A stretch of DNA of 18,149 nucleotides from DASPXK01 sp035637315 (GTDB lineage: Bacteria; Chloroflexota; UBA6077; JACCZL01), in assembly GCA_035637315.1 (NCBI GenBank), contig DASPXK010000279.1, positions 1 through 18,149 of the forward strand, given 5' to 3'. The position numbers and the translations under genes are program-made. This document shows positions 1 to 7,860 of this stretch, in pieces. The notes beneath the pieces are model-generated. The model ran no database searches. It was not told where the DNA came from and was given only the letters and a program-made list of their open reading frames with translations. How positions within the stretch are numbered: the first letter of the stretch is position 1; each line of letters opens with the position of its first letter.

Positions 1-883
1 CGCTCAGGCTCGCAGCGAGTCGCTGCTGGCGGTCTTGACCGTCCTCGCTCTGATCGGGGCCATGGTGGTCGCGCGCCGCTTTGGCGAGCGGGGGGAAGTA
101 CCGGCCCTGGGCTGGCTGGCCGGGCTTGCGCTCGGCCTGGCGCTGGCGACCAAGCTCACGGCTGCTCTCGCCGTCGTGGGGACCGGCGCCTACGGCGGCG
201 CGGCGATGCTAAATCGCTGGGTCGGCGAGGCGCGCGAAAGGCAGCGGATGGCAGCCTGGACGGTCGTCACTGGCGCGTCGGCGGCGGTCGTCTTCCTGGT
301 CGTCAACCCGTTTCTGTGGCCCGACCCGGTCGCCCGCACCTTCTCGATGCTCGACCAGCAGCAGGCAATCATGCGCGAGCAAGGCCAACAGTTCGGGGGG
401 GCCACAACTGGGGACTCGTGGGCTCGCGGAGCGCTGGTGATCAGGCGCACGTTCGTCGAGAACTCCATCCCGGCCTTCGACGCCGGCCTGCCACCCGGCA
501 GTGAGCCGGTCGTTCAAAAGACGTTCCTCGACCTGCCCGCGCCCGGCGGCCTCAGCCTCGAGCTGGCCCTCTCGGCGATCGGCCTTCTGGCCCTTTGCTG
601 GCGGGCGGCCCGCTCCTGGCGGCCAGGGGAACGGTTGGGCGGCGAGACGGCCCTCCTGTGCTGGCTGGCCGCCTACTTCGCCGGGATCGCCGGCTACCTC
701 AGTCTCGACTGGCCACGCTATTACGTTCCGACCGCGTTTCTCGGCTCGCTGTTGATCGGCCTGGCCGTGGGGGCGTTGGCGAGAGGCGCGCTGGACCTGT
801 TCCTGGACCGTACGCCAATGGGCGCGGCCGCGCAGCGGCCCGCCCCGACGGGCCTGCGGTACCGATCTCGCGTCTGGCGATGA
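1..883 (+). CDS. GT39/ArnT-like membrane glycosyltransferase, C-terminal part (5' end outside window)
   Basis: The frame is open from base 2 to TGA at 881-883, so this is the C-terminal ~293 residues of a larger gene. A TTG at 35 is in frame but lies inside a hydrophobic segment and is unlikely to be the start. About seven or eight hydrophobic segments are visible. A glycine-rich helix ends in 'LALATKLTAAL', the lysine-containing helix end common in PMT/ArnT-like (GT39, PMT_2) proteins. An extracytoplasmic loop begins 'VVNPFLWPDP', and a late 'DWPRYYVP' matches the family's RYY/P motif near the last helices. The family transfers sugars from polyprenyl-phosphate donors on the outer face of the membrane; the acceptor is unknown here. 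The catalytic N-terminal acidic motif lies outside the window. The stop overlaps the next start (ATGA, 880-883), pointing to coupled translation. Confidence 0.8.
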   Translation, partial: AQARSESLLAVLTVLALIGAMVVARRFGERGEVPALGWLAGLALGLALATKLTAALAVVGTGAYGGAAMLNRWVGEARERQRMAAWTVVTGASAAVVFLVVNPFLWPDPVARTFSMLDQQQAIMREQGQQFGGATTGDSWARGALVIRRTFVENSIPAFDAGLPPGSEPVVQKTFLDLPAPGGLSLELALSAIGLLALCWRAARSWRPGERLGGETALLCWLAAYFAGIAGYLSLDWPRYYVPTAFLGSLLIGLAVGALARGALDLFLDRTPMGAAAQRPAPTGLRYRSRVWR

Positions 884-2208
884 TCGCCCAGACGGCGCGC
901 GCGCTCGTTGCGCTCGGCCTGGTCTGGTACTTCGTGGCGGGCAGCTCGGACCCGCACGCGGCCGACTTCAAGTCCTTCTACTCGGCCGGCTTCGCCATTA
1001 CCCATCCCGGGATCCCGCTCTACGACGCGAAAGAACTGGCCGACAATCCGTTTGGGCAGGTCTTCAAGCTTCCACCCACCGCCGCGCTGCTCCTGGCGCC
1101 GTTCTCGCTCGGAACCGAGCAGCAAGGCCGCCTGGCCTGGCGCGCGGGGCTTGTGATCAGCTACCTGGCAGCCTTCGGCCTGCTCTGCCAGAACTTCGGC
1201 GTACGCTTTCTGTCGTGGACGTGGAGCGCGCTACTGGCCGCCTGGTGCCTCTTCGCGCCCGCCCAGATCAGCGTCGGCGAGGGGCAATGGGACCCGTTCT
1301 TCCTGCTCCTGCTCGCCGCGGCGGCCGTCGGCGTCCAATCGACACGGCCGGCCTTGGCGGGTCTGCCGCTGGGGCTGGCGGCCAGCATCAAGCTCTACCC
1401 GATCGCTGCTGCGCTCTTCTTCGTCGGCCGACGGTACTGGTCTGGATTGGCCTTGACCATCGCGGGACTGAGCGCCCTGCTGTTGCTGGGCGCTGTGGCC
1501 GTGGGCTTCGAGGAGACGTCGGTTTTCGTGACCCAGGTCCTGCCGGCCAGCGGCGCCACCACGGCCTATCCCGATAATCAGGCGCTCGGCGGCGCCATCG
1601 CGCGGCTGGTGAGCAGCGACCTGAAGCCGTTTCCGCTCCAGGCCCCGGGCGTGGACCTGGCCATCAGGCTCGTCGCGGTCCTGGCCACCGCGGCTGCTAC
1701 CTGGATCATCTGGCGCGCGCCGGCCGACGATGGCTTCGACCGAGCGCTGCAGCTGGCACTGCTGGTGGCGCTGTCGGTACTCGTGGTCCCAGTCGCCTGG
1801 TCGCACTACCAGACCATCCTGCTGCTGCCACTCACCCTGCTCACCCTGGACCAGTCTCGCCACCACCGAAGAGAGTATCTCGGCTGGCTCGTGCTGGGGG
1901 TTGGATTCGTCCTGCTGGCCCTGCCGAACCCCGCCATGATCATCGGCGACGACCTCGACCGGGCGCTCTGGCTCAGGAGTCGCGCCGACGCAGCGAACCT
2001 CGCCCTGCAGCGTCAGTTTCCGACTCCATTGTCCCGGCTGCTGCTTTCCTACAAGACGCTCGGCGCGCTGCTCGTTCTCGGCCTGACCGCCTGGCGAGTC
2101 GCGCGAGCCCAGCCCAGCATGGCTCCAACCATGGCCGACTCACAAGCTGCGGCCTCGAGCCTGGCGAACGCCACCCTGGCTGGCGCACGCCCGCGAGCGG
2201 CGGGATGA
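880..2208 (+). CDS. GT87/DUF2029-like polytopic membrane glycosyltransferase
   Basis: The protein has 442 aa from ATG 880, which overlaps the previous stop by 4 bases. The frame stays open to ~595, but that extension is only the antiphase of the upstream gene. The N-terminal helix is followed by 'AADFKSFYSAG' (Asp29) and 'GIPLYD', the luminal D-x-x-x-x-Y / G-x-x-L-Y-D pattern of GT87 (DUF2029) mannosyltransferase-like proteins. Around ten further hydrophobic helices follow, with 'ASIKLYPIAAAL' (the conserved K-x-Y/x-P helix) and 'PVAWSHYQTILLLPL' (W-x-H-Y, conserved in this family). In characterised members the donor is polyprenyl-phosphomannose and the acceptor a lipoglycan; neither can be told here. 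There is no clear Shine-Dalgarno, as expected if translation is coupled. It is the second gene of a five-gene membrane glycosyltransferase block. Confidence 0.85.
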   Translation: MIAQTARALVALGLVWYFVAGSSDPHAADFKSFYSAGFAITHPGIPLYDAKELADNPFGQVFKLPPTAALLLAPFSLGTEQQGRLAWRAGLVISYLAAFGLLCQNFGVRFLSWTWSALLAAWCLFAPAQISVGEGQWDPFFLLLLAAAAVGVQSTRPALAGLPLGLAASIKLYPIAAALFFVGRRYWSGLALTIAGLSALLLLGAVAVGFEETSVFVTQVLPASGATTAYPDNQALGGAIARLVSSDLKPFPLQAPGVDLAIRLVAVLATAAATWIIWRAPADDGFDRALQLALLVALSVLVVPVAWSHYQTILLLPLTLLTLDQSRHHRREYLGWLVLGVGFVLLALPNPAMIIGDDLDRALWLRSRADAANLALQRQFPTPLSRLLLSYKTLGALLVLGLTAWRVARAQPSMAPTMADSQAAASSLANATLAGARPRAAG

Positions 2209-3485
2209 TCGCGGACGACCGCGTCCACCCGCCGGCCCGCGCGTGGACGGCGCTCCACACTCCGACCTGGCTGTGGCGACTGGCCCTGGCGGCGCTGGCT
2301 TTGTTGGGCGCGACGCAGCTCTGGTGGATCCTCAGCCAGAGCCCCTGGGTCTGGCACGACTTCACCCAGGACCACGTCGCGATCCGTGAGGCGCTGGGGG
2401 GCCGGAACCCCTATCTGCCCCAGAACGCCCAGATCGCCGAGTTGTTCAACATCGCGGCCCCAAAGGGACCCGCTTACAGCTTCCACCCACCCACCACGCT
2501 CGTCTTCTTCTTGCCGCTGGCTGGTCTGCCGTATCCGGCCGCGTTCGTGGCCTGGGACCTGGTGAACCTGGCGTCGCTGTGGGCGATCGTCTATCTGACC
2601 GCCCGCTGCCTCGCCAGGCCGCTGGAGCCGCTGCCGAGCTTGGCCGTCGCGCTCGGGCTGGTGGCCGTCTGGCCGCTGCGAGAGAACTTCGTCGAGGGCC
2701 AGATCAACATACCGGTCGCGACCGGGCTCGTCGCCTACTGGTACTGGCTCCGGGATCGCCGAGCCGGGAAGGCCGGACTCGCGTTGGCGGCAGCGGTCGC
2801 GCTGAAGCCGATCGCGGGCCTGTTCGTCCTGTACGCAGCCTGGCGTCGGGAGTGGCGATTGCTCCTGTTCGCGGCCGCGGGCCTGGCGCTGTTCGGCCTG
2901 CTGGGCGCCATTCTGGCTGGCCCGGACGGGGTCCGAGACTACGTGTCGACCGCTTATCCGACCCACGCCGACCTGTGGCCCGGCTACCCTGACAACGCCT
3001 CGCCGGAGGGATTCTTCACCCGCCTGTTTGGGCCTGACCCCTGGAAACGACCTTCGTTCCCGACGCCCGGTCTCGCGTCCGCCCTGACACTGGTGTCATG
3101 GGTCGTGCTCGTCGGCCTGCTGTGCGCGGCATTGGGCCGCCGCGCCCCCTTGCACAGCCGCCTCGATCTGGAGTTCGCGGCTGTCGGCGCCGCCCTGCTC
3201 CTGGTCACGCCGATCATTTGGCCGCACTATTACGTCGTGTTGCTGGCACCGCTGGCGATCCTCGCCGCTCGTCTGATCGACGTCCGGGCGTGGGCGCTGC
3301 TGGCCGCGCTCGTCATCGCGGTGCTAGTCCTGTGCGTGCCCCGCAATGATCTGGTGCCCCGCGGCATGGGCAACGTCCAGCTTTTCGCCTTGCTCGCCAT
3401 CTACGCAGTGGCCTTACACCAGCTCTGGCGGTCCCTCACCCCCTTTCCCCCTCCCCCAAGTTTGGGGGAGGGGGCAGTCGAGTGA
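2205..3485 (+). CDS. GT87/DUF2029-like polytopic membrane glycosyltransferase (second copy)
   Basis: The protein has 426 aa. ATG 2205 overlaps the upstream TGA (ATGA, 2205-2208). After one N-terminal helix (residues ~24-44) comes 'HDFTQDHVAIREALGG' with Asp52/Asp56, then 'NPYLP', the luminal acidic motif of GT87. Later 'VALKPIAGLFVLYA' and 'TPIIWPHYYVVLLAPL' match the K-x-x-P and W-x-H-Y-Y helices also seen in the preceding gene, so the two are probably distant paralogues. The role is inferred to be lipid-linked sugar transfer on the outer face of the membrane. One oddity is the last ~18 residues, 'SLTPFPPPPSLGEGAVE', which are encoded by the palindromic repeat at 3447-3474. They look like read-through into a repeat and not a native tail, because the last membrane helix ends just before ('ALHQLWRSL'). 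The stop overlaps the next possible start (GTGA, 3482-3485). Confidence 0.85.
   Translation: MIADDRVHPPARAWTALHTPTWLWRLALAALALLGATQLWWILSQSPWVWHDFTQDHVAIREALGGRNPYLPQNAQIAELFNIAAPKGPAYSFHPPTTLVFFLPLAGLPYPAAFVAWDLVNLASLWAIVYLTARCLARPLEPLPSLAVALGLVAVWPLRENFVEGQINIPVATGLVAYWYWLRDRRAGKAGLALAAAVALKPIAGLFVLYAAWRREWRLLLFAAAGLALFGLLGAILAGPDGVRDYVSTAYPTHADLWPGYPDNASPEGFFTRLFGPDPWKRPSFPTPGLASALTLVSWVVLVGLLCAALGRRAPLHSRLDLEFAAVGAALLLVTPIIWPHYYVVLLAPLAILAARLIDVRAWALLAALVIAVLVLCVPRNDLVPRGMGNVQLFALLAIYAVALHQLWRSLTPFPPPPSLGEGAVE
3447..3474. repeat. Perfect 13-bp inverted repeat, C/G-rich
   Basis: The left arm CCCCCTCCCCCAA (3447-3459) and the right arm TTGGGGGAGGGGG (3462-3474) pair perfectly around a 2-nt centre (GT). 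It is preceded by a pyrimidine-rich run starting near 3435. It lies at the 3' end of a GT87-like gene and is translated as that protein's tail. There is no T-tract, so a rho-independent terminator is unlikely, and the genes on both sides appear to be in one operon. It looks like a dispersed palindromic element; a genome-wide copy count was not possible. Confidence 0.85.
3467..3471 (+). promoter_or_regulatory. Shine-Dalgarno-like GGAGG supplied by the palindrome
   Basis: The right arm of the inverted repeat reads GGGGGAGGGGG. Its GGAGG lies 10 nt before GTG 3482, and the following G run ends 7 nt before it. This supports GTG 3482 as a usable start for the 919-aa protein, even though the sequence comes from a repeat. 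Confidence 0.4.
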
Positions 3486-3552
3486 GCAGTGGACAGTGGG
3501 CAGTGGGCAGGAGCTTGGTCTGCTGCCCACTGCTCACTGCCCACTCGTCACT
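3481..3552. repeat. Heptanucleotide repeat in inverted arrangement (AGTGNNC units)
   Basis: Four 7-bp units are read on one strand: AGTGAGC, AGTGGAC, AGTGGGC, AGTGGGC (3481-3508). A 16-nt centre follows (3509-3524). Then come four units with the complementary pattern: GCCCACT, GCTCACT, GCCCACT, CGTCACT (3525-3552). The two halves are approximate reverse complements and can form a long imperfect hairpin. It directly follows the 3447-3474 palindrome, so the two may form one compound element. It encodes the first ~24 residues of the downstream protein if GTG 3482 is used. Confidence 0.9.
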
Positions 3553-6241
3553 GGTGCGATTCGCGCGCTCGGCCGCGAGCGGCCCGCTGAGCATTCCACT
3601 CGTCCTGTTGGTGGCCCTGCTTCCAGCGCTCGGCCCGCTCGCGGCGCCCGGCATGCCAGCTACCCACGATGGCCACCTTCATCTCCAGCGCATCTTCGAG
3701 CTCGACCAGATGGCCCGCGCGGGGGCACCGTTCAGCCGCTGGCTGCCTGACCTGGCCTACGGCTACGGCCTGCCCCTCTTCAACTACTACGCCCCCCTTG
3801 CCTACCTCCCGGCCGAGATCGCGCGCCAGCTCGGCACCAGCTATGTGGACAGCCTCAAACTGGCCCAGGCTTTCGGCCTCGCCGCATCCGGCCTGACCAT
3901 GTTTGTGCTGGCCCGCTCAATGTTTGGACCGCTCGCCGCGCTGACCGCGGGGCTAGTCTACGCCTACCTGCCATACCAGATGGTCAACCTGTATGTCAGG
4001 GGGGCACTGGCCGAGACGGCCGCGTTTGCCTGGCTTCCCATCCTCTGCTGGGGCCTGATTCGTATGGCCGACCCGTCTGAGGCGGGCGGCGCACGCTCGA
4101 GTGGAGGCGTTGCGCTCGCGACGGCGGGGCTAGTCCTGACTCACAACGTGACGGCACTGTTCGGACTCCCAGCAATGGCTGTCCTGGCGGTCTGCCTGCC
4201 AGCGGCCAGGCGGGGGGAGTACGTGGCTCGAGTCAGTCTGGCTTTAGGACTTGGGCTAGGGCTGGCAGCCTGGTTCTGGCTGCCGGCGATCTTCGAGCGC
4301 AACCTGGTCCAGCTCGGCGCCGCGATCGAGCCGGAGCTGTTCGAGAGCTTCTTCTTCTACGCCTGGCCGCCCTTCCAGGTGAATCCGGCCTACGACTACC
4401 AGCACCCAACCAGCACCGCTTCTGGCTCGCCGATCTACTGGCCTCAGGTCGGGCTGGTCCAGCTGGCCGTGATCCTGGCCGGGGCGGCGGCCTTGCTGCG
4501 AACGAATGGCCCGCGGCGGCGAGTCCTGTTGTGGGCCATTGGGCTCGTCCTGGCCTGCTGGGCGCTACAGCTGGCTGTCGCCGAGCGACTTTTCGAGCTG
4601 CTGCCACTGGCGACGTTCATCCAGTTTCCCTGGCGTCTGCTGACCCTGATCGGGCTCGGTACGGCGCTCCTCGCGGCGGGCGCGGTACAGGTGGTCCCTG
4701 GGCGTCGCGGCCGCCGACTCCTCATGGCCGGGCTCGTCGTCGGACCGTCGATCTGGGCGGCCCTGGCCGCTCTGGTCCCCTCATACGAGTATCCGGAGGA
4801 CCGATTCCTGACGGCCGAGACGCTCGTGCGGGCAGACCTGGCCGACTTTGGCCTCGGATCCACCCACGGCGGCGAGTACCTCCCCGTCTCGACCGGCCAG
4901 CGAAACTCGACCCATCTCTGGAAGGAGCTGCGCGGCAACGATACCCAGCGCGAGCGTACTCGGCCTGAGATCCCGCTCCCATACCGCGTCGAGCTGGTCG
5001 ATTGGGCACCGACCCGCCTGCGCCTGAACCTCTCAGCCGAGCAGGCCGACCGGCTCTCCATTCACCAGTTCTACTTCCCGGGCTGGACAGCCCAGCTCGA
5101 TGGCAGCTCGGTCGGGCTCCAGCCTGGCGGCCGGTTCGGCATCCTCGCCGTCGCGGTCTCGCCGGGCAGCCACGTGCTCGAGCTGAGCATCGGCTGGACG
5201 CCGTTGCGACTCGCCGGCCTGGCGTTGAGCCTGCTCGCCGTCCTCGGGCTGGTTGGCCTTGTCGTCCGCCGCGGGCCGATCCTTCGGCACCGGTCGGCAC
5301 TCGTCCCCGCGAGCCTTGTCCTGCTCGCGGCAACAGCCGGCCTGCTGGGGGTAACGTGGCAGGCCCCGCCCAGCTCGGCGCAGACATATGAGGGGCGCTC
5401 CTCCGAGATCAACGGCCAGCTCGCGCTGGTTGGCTCTCGGCTCGACGCTGCGCGGCTCTCGGCCGACGGCCCGCTGACGGTCAGGCTCGCCTGGCTGGCC
5501 CTGACCAGCCCACGCGACTCGTACGACGTCGTGCTAAGGGCCGAGGCTGCTGCCGATGGCTCGGCGCACGAAGCGCAGTGGGCCTACTCGCCGTTGATGC
5601 GGAGCTGGGAGCGCGGGGAGCTGGTGGAGACCGAGACGGACCTCCGACTGCCAATGGGCTTCCCGGCGGGCGCCGCTCGGATCTCGCTGCGAGTCGAGCC
5701 GCGCGAGTCCGGGCTCGCCTCTCCGCTGGCTTCGATCCCACTGGGCGAGGTGTCGCTCCCGGTTCCGAGGCCGGCGGAGCCGCCGCGCTCCTTCGCCGTC
5801 ATTTCGAATCAGGGCCTTATCGAGGGGCTCGAGCTGCTCAGCTACGAGTTGCGGGCGCAGGGCGTCGTCGGGCGGGCGAGCCTCGGGCGGGGCGAGCTTC
5901 TCGACGTGGGCCTGGAGTGGCGAGTGGGAGGTCCCGCCGGGCAGGAGCTCGTGGCCGTGGTCCAGCTGCGCGGCGGCCGGGCGGAGACCTCGTCCGAGCC
6001 ACACACGGTCGGAAACTGGTTCAACCCGCCACCCGCCTGGCAGGCCGCGGACGTCTTCCGACAGCAGCTCCGACTCGAGGCGCCGGCGGACCTGCCGCCG
6101 GGCGAGTACGAGGTGTGGCTGCGGGTATTCGGCGGTGAGCGGGCCTGGGCCGGCTTGGCCCCGGGGAGCAGCTTCGCGATCACGCCGCGCGGGCGGCCGC
6201 TCGCCGAGACCTGGCTCGGGCACCTGCTCGTTCAGCCGTGA
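3482..6241 (+). CDS. Large PTPS-related/YfhO-like polytopic membrane protein with C-terminal extracytoplasmic domain
   Basis: The protein has 919 aa from GTG 3482 (GTGA overlap with the upstream stop). GTG 3554 is an alternative that would remove the first 24 residues, which are encoded by a heptad repeat. After the first helix comes 'ATHDGHLH' (61-67), then 'GYGLPLFNYYAPLAYLP' (~94-110). These resemble the first luminal loop of bacterial membrane proteins carrying the '6-pyruvoyl-tetrahydropterin synthase-related' domain (PF10131 type), which are GT-C-like. About ten helices follow. 'FYFPGWTAQLDG' (~528-540) and 'GWTPLRLAG' before a helix resemble the C-terminal part of YfhO-like proteins. 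After a last helix (~604-627) there is a ~290-aa soluble part, rich in predicted beta strands, that seems to hold two related modules (~641-745 and ~773-915). The likely role is surface glycoconjugate assembly; the substrate is unknown. It overlaps the next gene by 4 bases. Confidence 0.75.
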   Translation: MSSGQWAVGRSLVCCPLLTAHSSLVRFARSAASGPLSIPLVLLVALLPALGPLAAPGMPATHDGHLHLQRIFELDQMARAGAPFSRWLPDLAYGYGLPLFNYYAPLAYLPAEIARQLGTSYVDSLKLAQAFGLAASGLTMFVLARSMFGPLAALTAGLVYAYLPYQMVNLYVRGALAETAAFAWLPILCWGLIRMADPSEAGGARSSGGVALATAGLVLTHNVTALFGLPAMAVLAVCLPAARRGEYVARVSLALGLGLGLAAWFWLPAIFERNLVQLGAAIEPELFESFFFYAWPPFQVNPAYDYQHPTSTASGSPIYWPQVGLVQLAVILAGAAALLRTNGPRRRVLLWAIGLVLACWALQLAVAERLFELLPLATFIQFPWRLLTLIGLGTALLAAGAVQVVPGRRGRRLLMAGLVVGPSIWAALAALVPSYEYPEDRFLTAETLVRADLADFGLGSTHGGEYLPVSTGQRNSTHLWKELRGNDTQRERTRPEIPLPYRVELVDWAPTRLRLNLSAEQADRLSIHQFYFPGWTAQLDGSSVGLQPGGRFGILAVAVSPGSHVLELSIGWTPLRLAGLALSLLAVLGLVGLVVRRGPILRHRSALVPASLVLLAATAGLLGVTWQAPPSSAQTYEGRSSEINGQLALVGSRLDAARLSADGPLTVRLAWLALTSPRDSYDVVLRAEAAADGSAHEAQWAYSPLMRSWERGELVETETDLRLPMGFPAGAARISLRVEPRESGLASPLASIPLGEVSLPVPRPAEPPRSFAVISNQGLIEGLELLSYELRAQGVVGRASLGRGELLDVGLEWRVGGPAGQELVAVVQLRGGRAETSSEPHTVGNWFNPPPAWQAADVFRQQLRLEAPADLPPGEYEVWLRVFGGERAWAGLAPGSSFAITPRGRPLAETWLGHLLVQP

Positions 6242-7854
6242 GCCGTTTACAATGGGCGCTGCTCTGGATCATCCTGGTGGTCGCCGCGCTGCTTCGCCTG
6301 CCGCTGCTCGAGCGCGTCCCGAACGGCCTGCTCCTGGACGAGGCGTCGCGCGGCTACGATGCTTACGCCCTGGCAAAGACAGGCGCCGACCAGTATGGGG
6401 TGGGCTGGCCGCTCTTCGCCGAGGGACTGGACGATTACACGCCGGCCCTGTTCACATACCTGGCCACTCCGTTCGTGGCGCTGGTAGGTCCGACCGAGCT
6501 CGCGGTCCGCTTGCCGGCCGCCATCCTGGGTGTCGCCTCGGTCGGGCTGGCCTACCTGGTCGCGAGCGCGTTTTTCGATAGCTGGGTCGGCCTGGGCACG
6601 GCCGCGCTGCTGGCCATCTCGCCCTGGCACATCCTGCCCAGCCGGACCGGGGCCGAGTGGGTCCTGCTGCCCGCGTTCACCATGCTCGGCACGTGGCTGG
6701 CCTTGCGCGGGATGGCGGACGACGGACTACGGACGAGAGACGGCGGACGAGGGGAGACAGACGACGGACGGCGGCCGAGCGGCAGGGACCGATGGCTGTT
6801 GGTCGCGGGGGTGGTCCTTGGGCTCGGGATGTACAGCTACGCCTTCGCGCGCCTGCTGCTGCCTCTCCTGGTGCTCGGCTTCACCGTCGGCTGGCAACGC
6901 GAGCTGCGGGCCAGGTGGCGGTTCGCCGCGCTCGGGGCGCTGGCGTCCGCCTTGCTAGCCGCTCCCGTCCTCGCTTTTTCGATCACCGAGGCAGGCCAGG
7001 CTCGCCTGCGGGCAGTCGCGCCGCTTGGTCGACTCGGCGCCGGCGATCTGTTCGGCTACATGTTCGGAAACTATCTGTCTTACTTCTGGCCGCCCTTCCT
7101 CGCGTGGGGTATCGAACCCACCTACCACCACAACCTGGAAGGCTTCGGGCCCGTTCTGCCGTTGATGGTCCCGCTCGTGGCGGTCGGGCTCGCCGATGCG
7201 GTCCGCCTTCGAGATCGCGCCCGGCTTTTCTGGCTGTGGTGGCTGGTGGCGGCGCCGGCCGCCAGCGCCCTCCATCGCGAGAGCCCGAGCGCGGTGCTCC
7301 TGCTGGGCGCGATCCCAAGCTGGCAGCTATTCGCGGCCCTCGGCGGCTCGCGGCTCGTCTGCCTCGCGGGGAGCCGTAGTCGGACTGCCGCTGTCGTCCT
7401 CCTTGGAGCCATCGTCACGTCAGGCGCGCTGACCGCCCTGCTGGCCGCTCGCGCGCTGTACCGGGATTACCCGGTGTACGCCGCCGCCGACTGGGAGTAC
7501 GGCGCCGGGCAGGCGGTCCGCCTCCTGGAGGAGCGCCGCTCGGCGTACGACGACGTGCTCGTCAGCGACCGCCTGGACACGCCTCACGTTTACGTGCTGT
7601 TCTACGCGCCGGTCGATCCGGCCAGCTATCAGCGCGCGCCAATCCACGTCCGCCAGCCCAACGTCCGCTCGCGCGGCGAGATCGGCGCCTACCGATTTGG
7701 GCGCCTGCCCGAGCTGCTCGACAGGCCCGGCCGCCACCTCGTCTGGCTGCCCGCGGACGAGGCCGCGACCCTCTTCCCGACCCAGGCACCGCTCCTGGCG
7801 ATCCCCTACCCCGACGGTCGGCCCGCCCAGGCGGTGTACGAAGCGCGAAGGTGA
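6238..7854 (+). CDS. GT39/PMT_2-like membrane glycosyltransferase
   Basis: The protein has 538 aa. GTG 6238 overlaps the upstream TGA (GTGA, 6238-6241). A first helix (residues ~6-24) is followed by 'LLLDEASRGYDAYAL' with Asp34-Glu35, the acidic pair in the first extracytoplasmic loop that marks GT-C/ArnT-like enzymes. 'AVRLPAAILGVASVG' and 'ISPWHILPSR' match the R-L-P-A / S-P-x-x PMT_2 signatures. Ten or more helices follow, then a C-terminal soluble tail (~410-538) with no clear motif. It is inferred to transfer a sugar from a polyprenyl-phosphate carrier outside the membrane. One oddity is residues ~160-178, a hydrophilic Asp/Arg/Gly-rich loop encoded by a 7-bp tandem repeat (6714-6769), probably on the cytoplasmic side. 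It is the last gene of the five-gene block; the convergent CBS gene starts only 6 bp beyond its stop. Confidence 0.85.
   Translation: MSRLQWALLWIILVVAALLRLPLLERVPNGLLLDEASRGYDAYALAKTGADQYGVGWPLFAEGLDDYTPALFTYLATPFVALVGPTELAVRLPAAILGVASVGLAYLVASAFFDSWVGLGTAALLAISPWHILPSRTGAEWVLLPAFTMLGTWLALRGMADDGLRTRDGGRGETDDGRRPSGRDRWLLVAGVVLGLGMYSYAFARLLLPLLVLGFTVGWQRELRARWRFAALGALASALLAAPVLAFSITEAGQARLRAVAPLGRLGAGDLFGYMFGNYLSYFWPPFLAWGIEPTYHHNLEGFGPVLPLMVPLVAVGLADAVRLRDRARLFWLWWLVAAPAASALHRESPSAVLLLGAIPSWQLFAALGGSRLVCLAGSRSRTAAVVLLGAIVTSGALTALLAARALYRDYPVYAAADWEYGAGQAVRLLEERRSAYDDVLVSDRLDTPHVYVLFYAPVDPASYQRAPIHVRQPNVRSRGEIGAYRFGRLPELLDRPGRHLVWLPADEAATLFPTQAPLLAIPYPDGRPAQAVYEARR
6714..6769 (+). repeat. In-frame heptanucleotide array (NNCGGAC units) inside a gene
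   Basis: Eight consecutive 7-bp blocks are GGCGGAC, GACGGAC, TACGGAC, GAGAGAC, GGCGGAC, GAGGGGA (degenerate), GACAGAC and GACGGAC. They lie inside the GT39-like gene and are read as a charged loop between two membrane helices. The heptad period continues more weakly to ~6783. No frame disruption results. Confidence 0.8.
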
Positions 7855-7860
7855 GCGGGG

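Noticed and set aside
595..879. Longer N-terminus for the first GT87-like protein
   Set aside because: The frame is open, but it is antiphase to the upstream glycosyltransferase and gives an Arg/Pro/Gly-rich sequence. ATG 880 gives the typical family start and the ATGA overlap.
2049..2966. 305-aa open frame on the minus strand across two GT87-like genes
   Set aside because: It has a Gln/Arg/Pro-rich composition typical of antisense frames and spans a real gene junction.
3447..3474. Rho-independent terminator after the second GT87-like gene
   Set aside because: The stem is strong but has no T-tract and lies inside an operon whose next gene overlaps; it fits a dispersed palindrome better.
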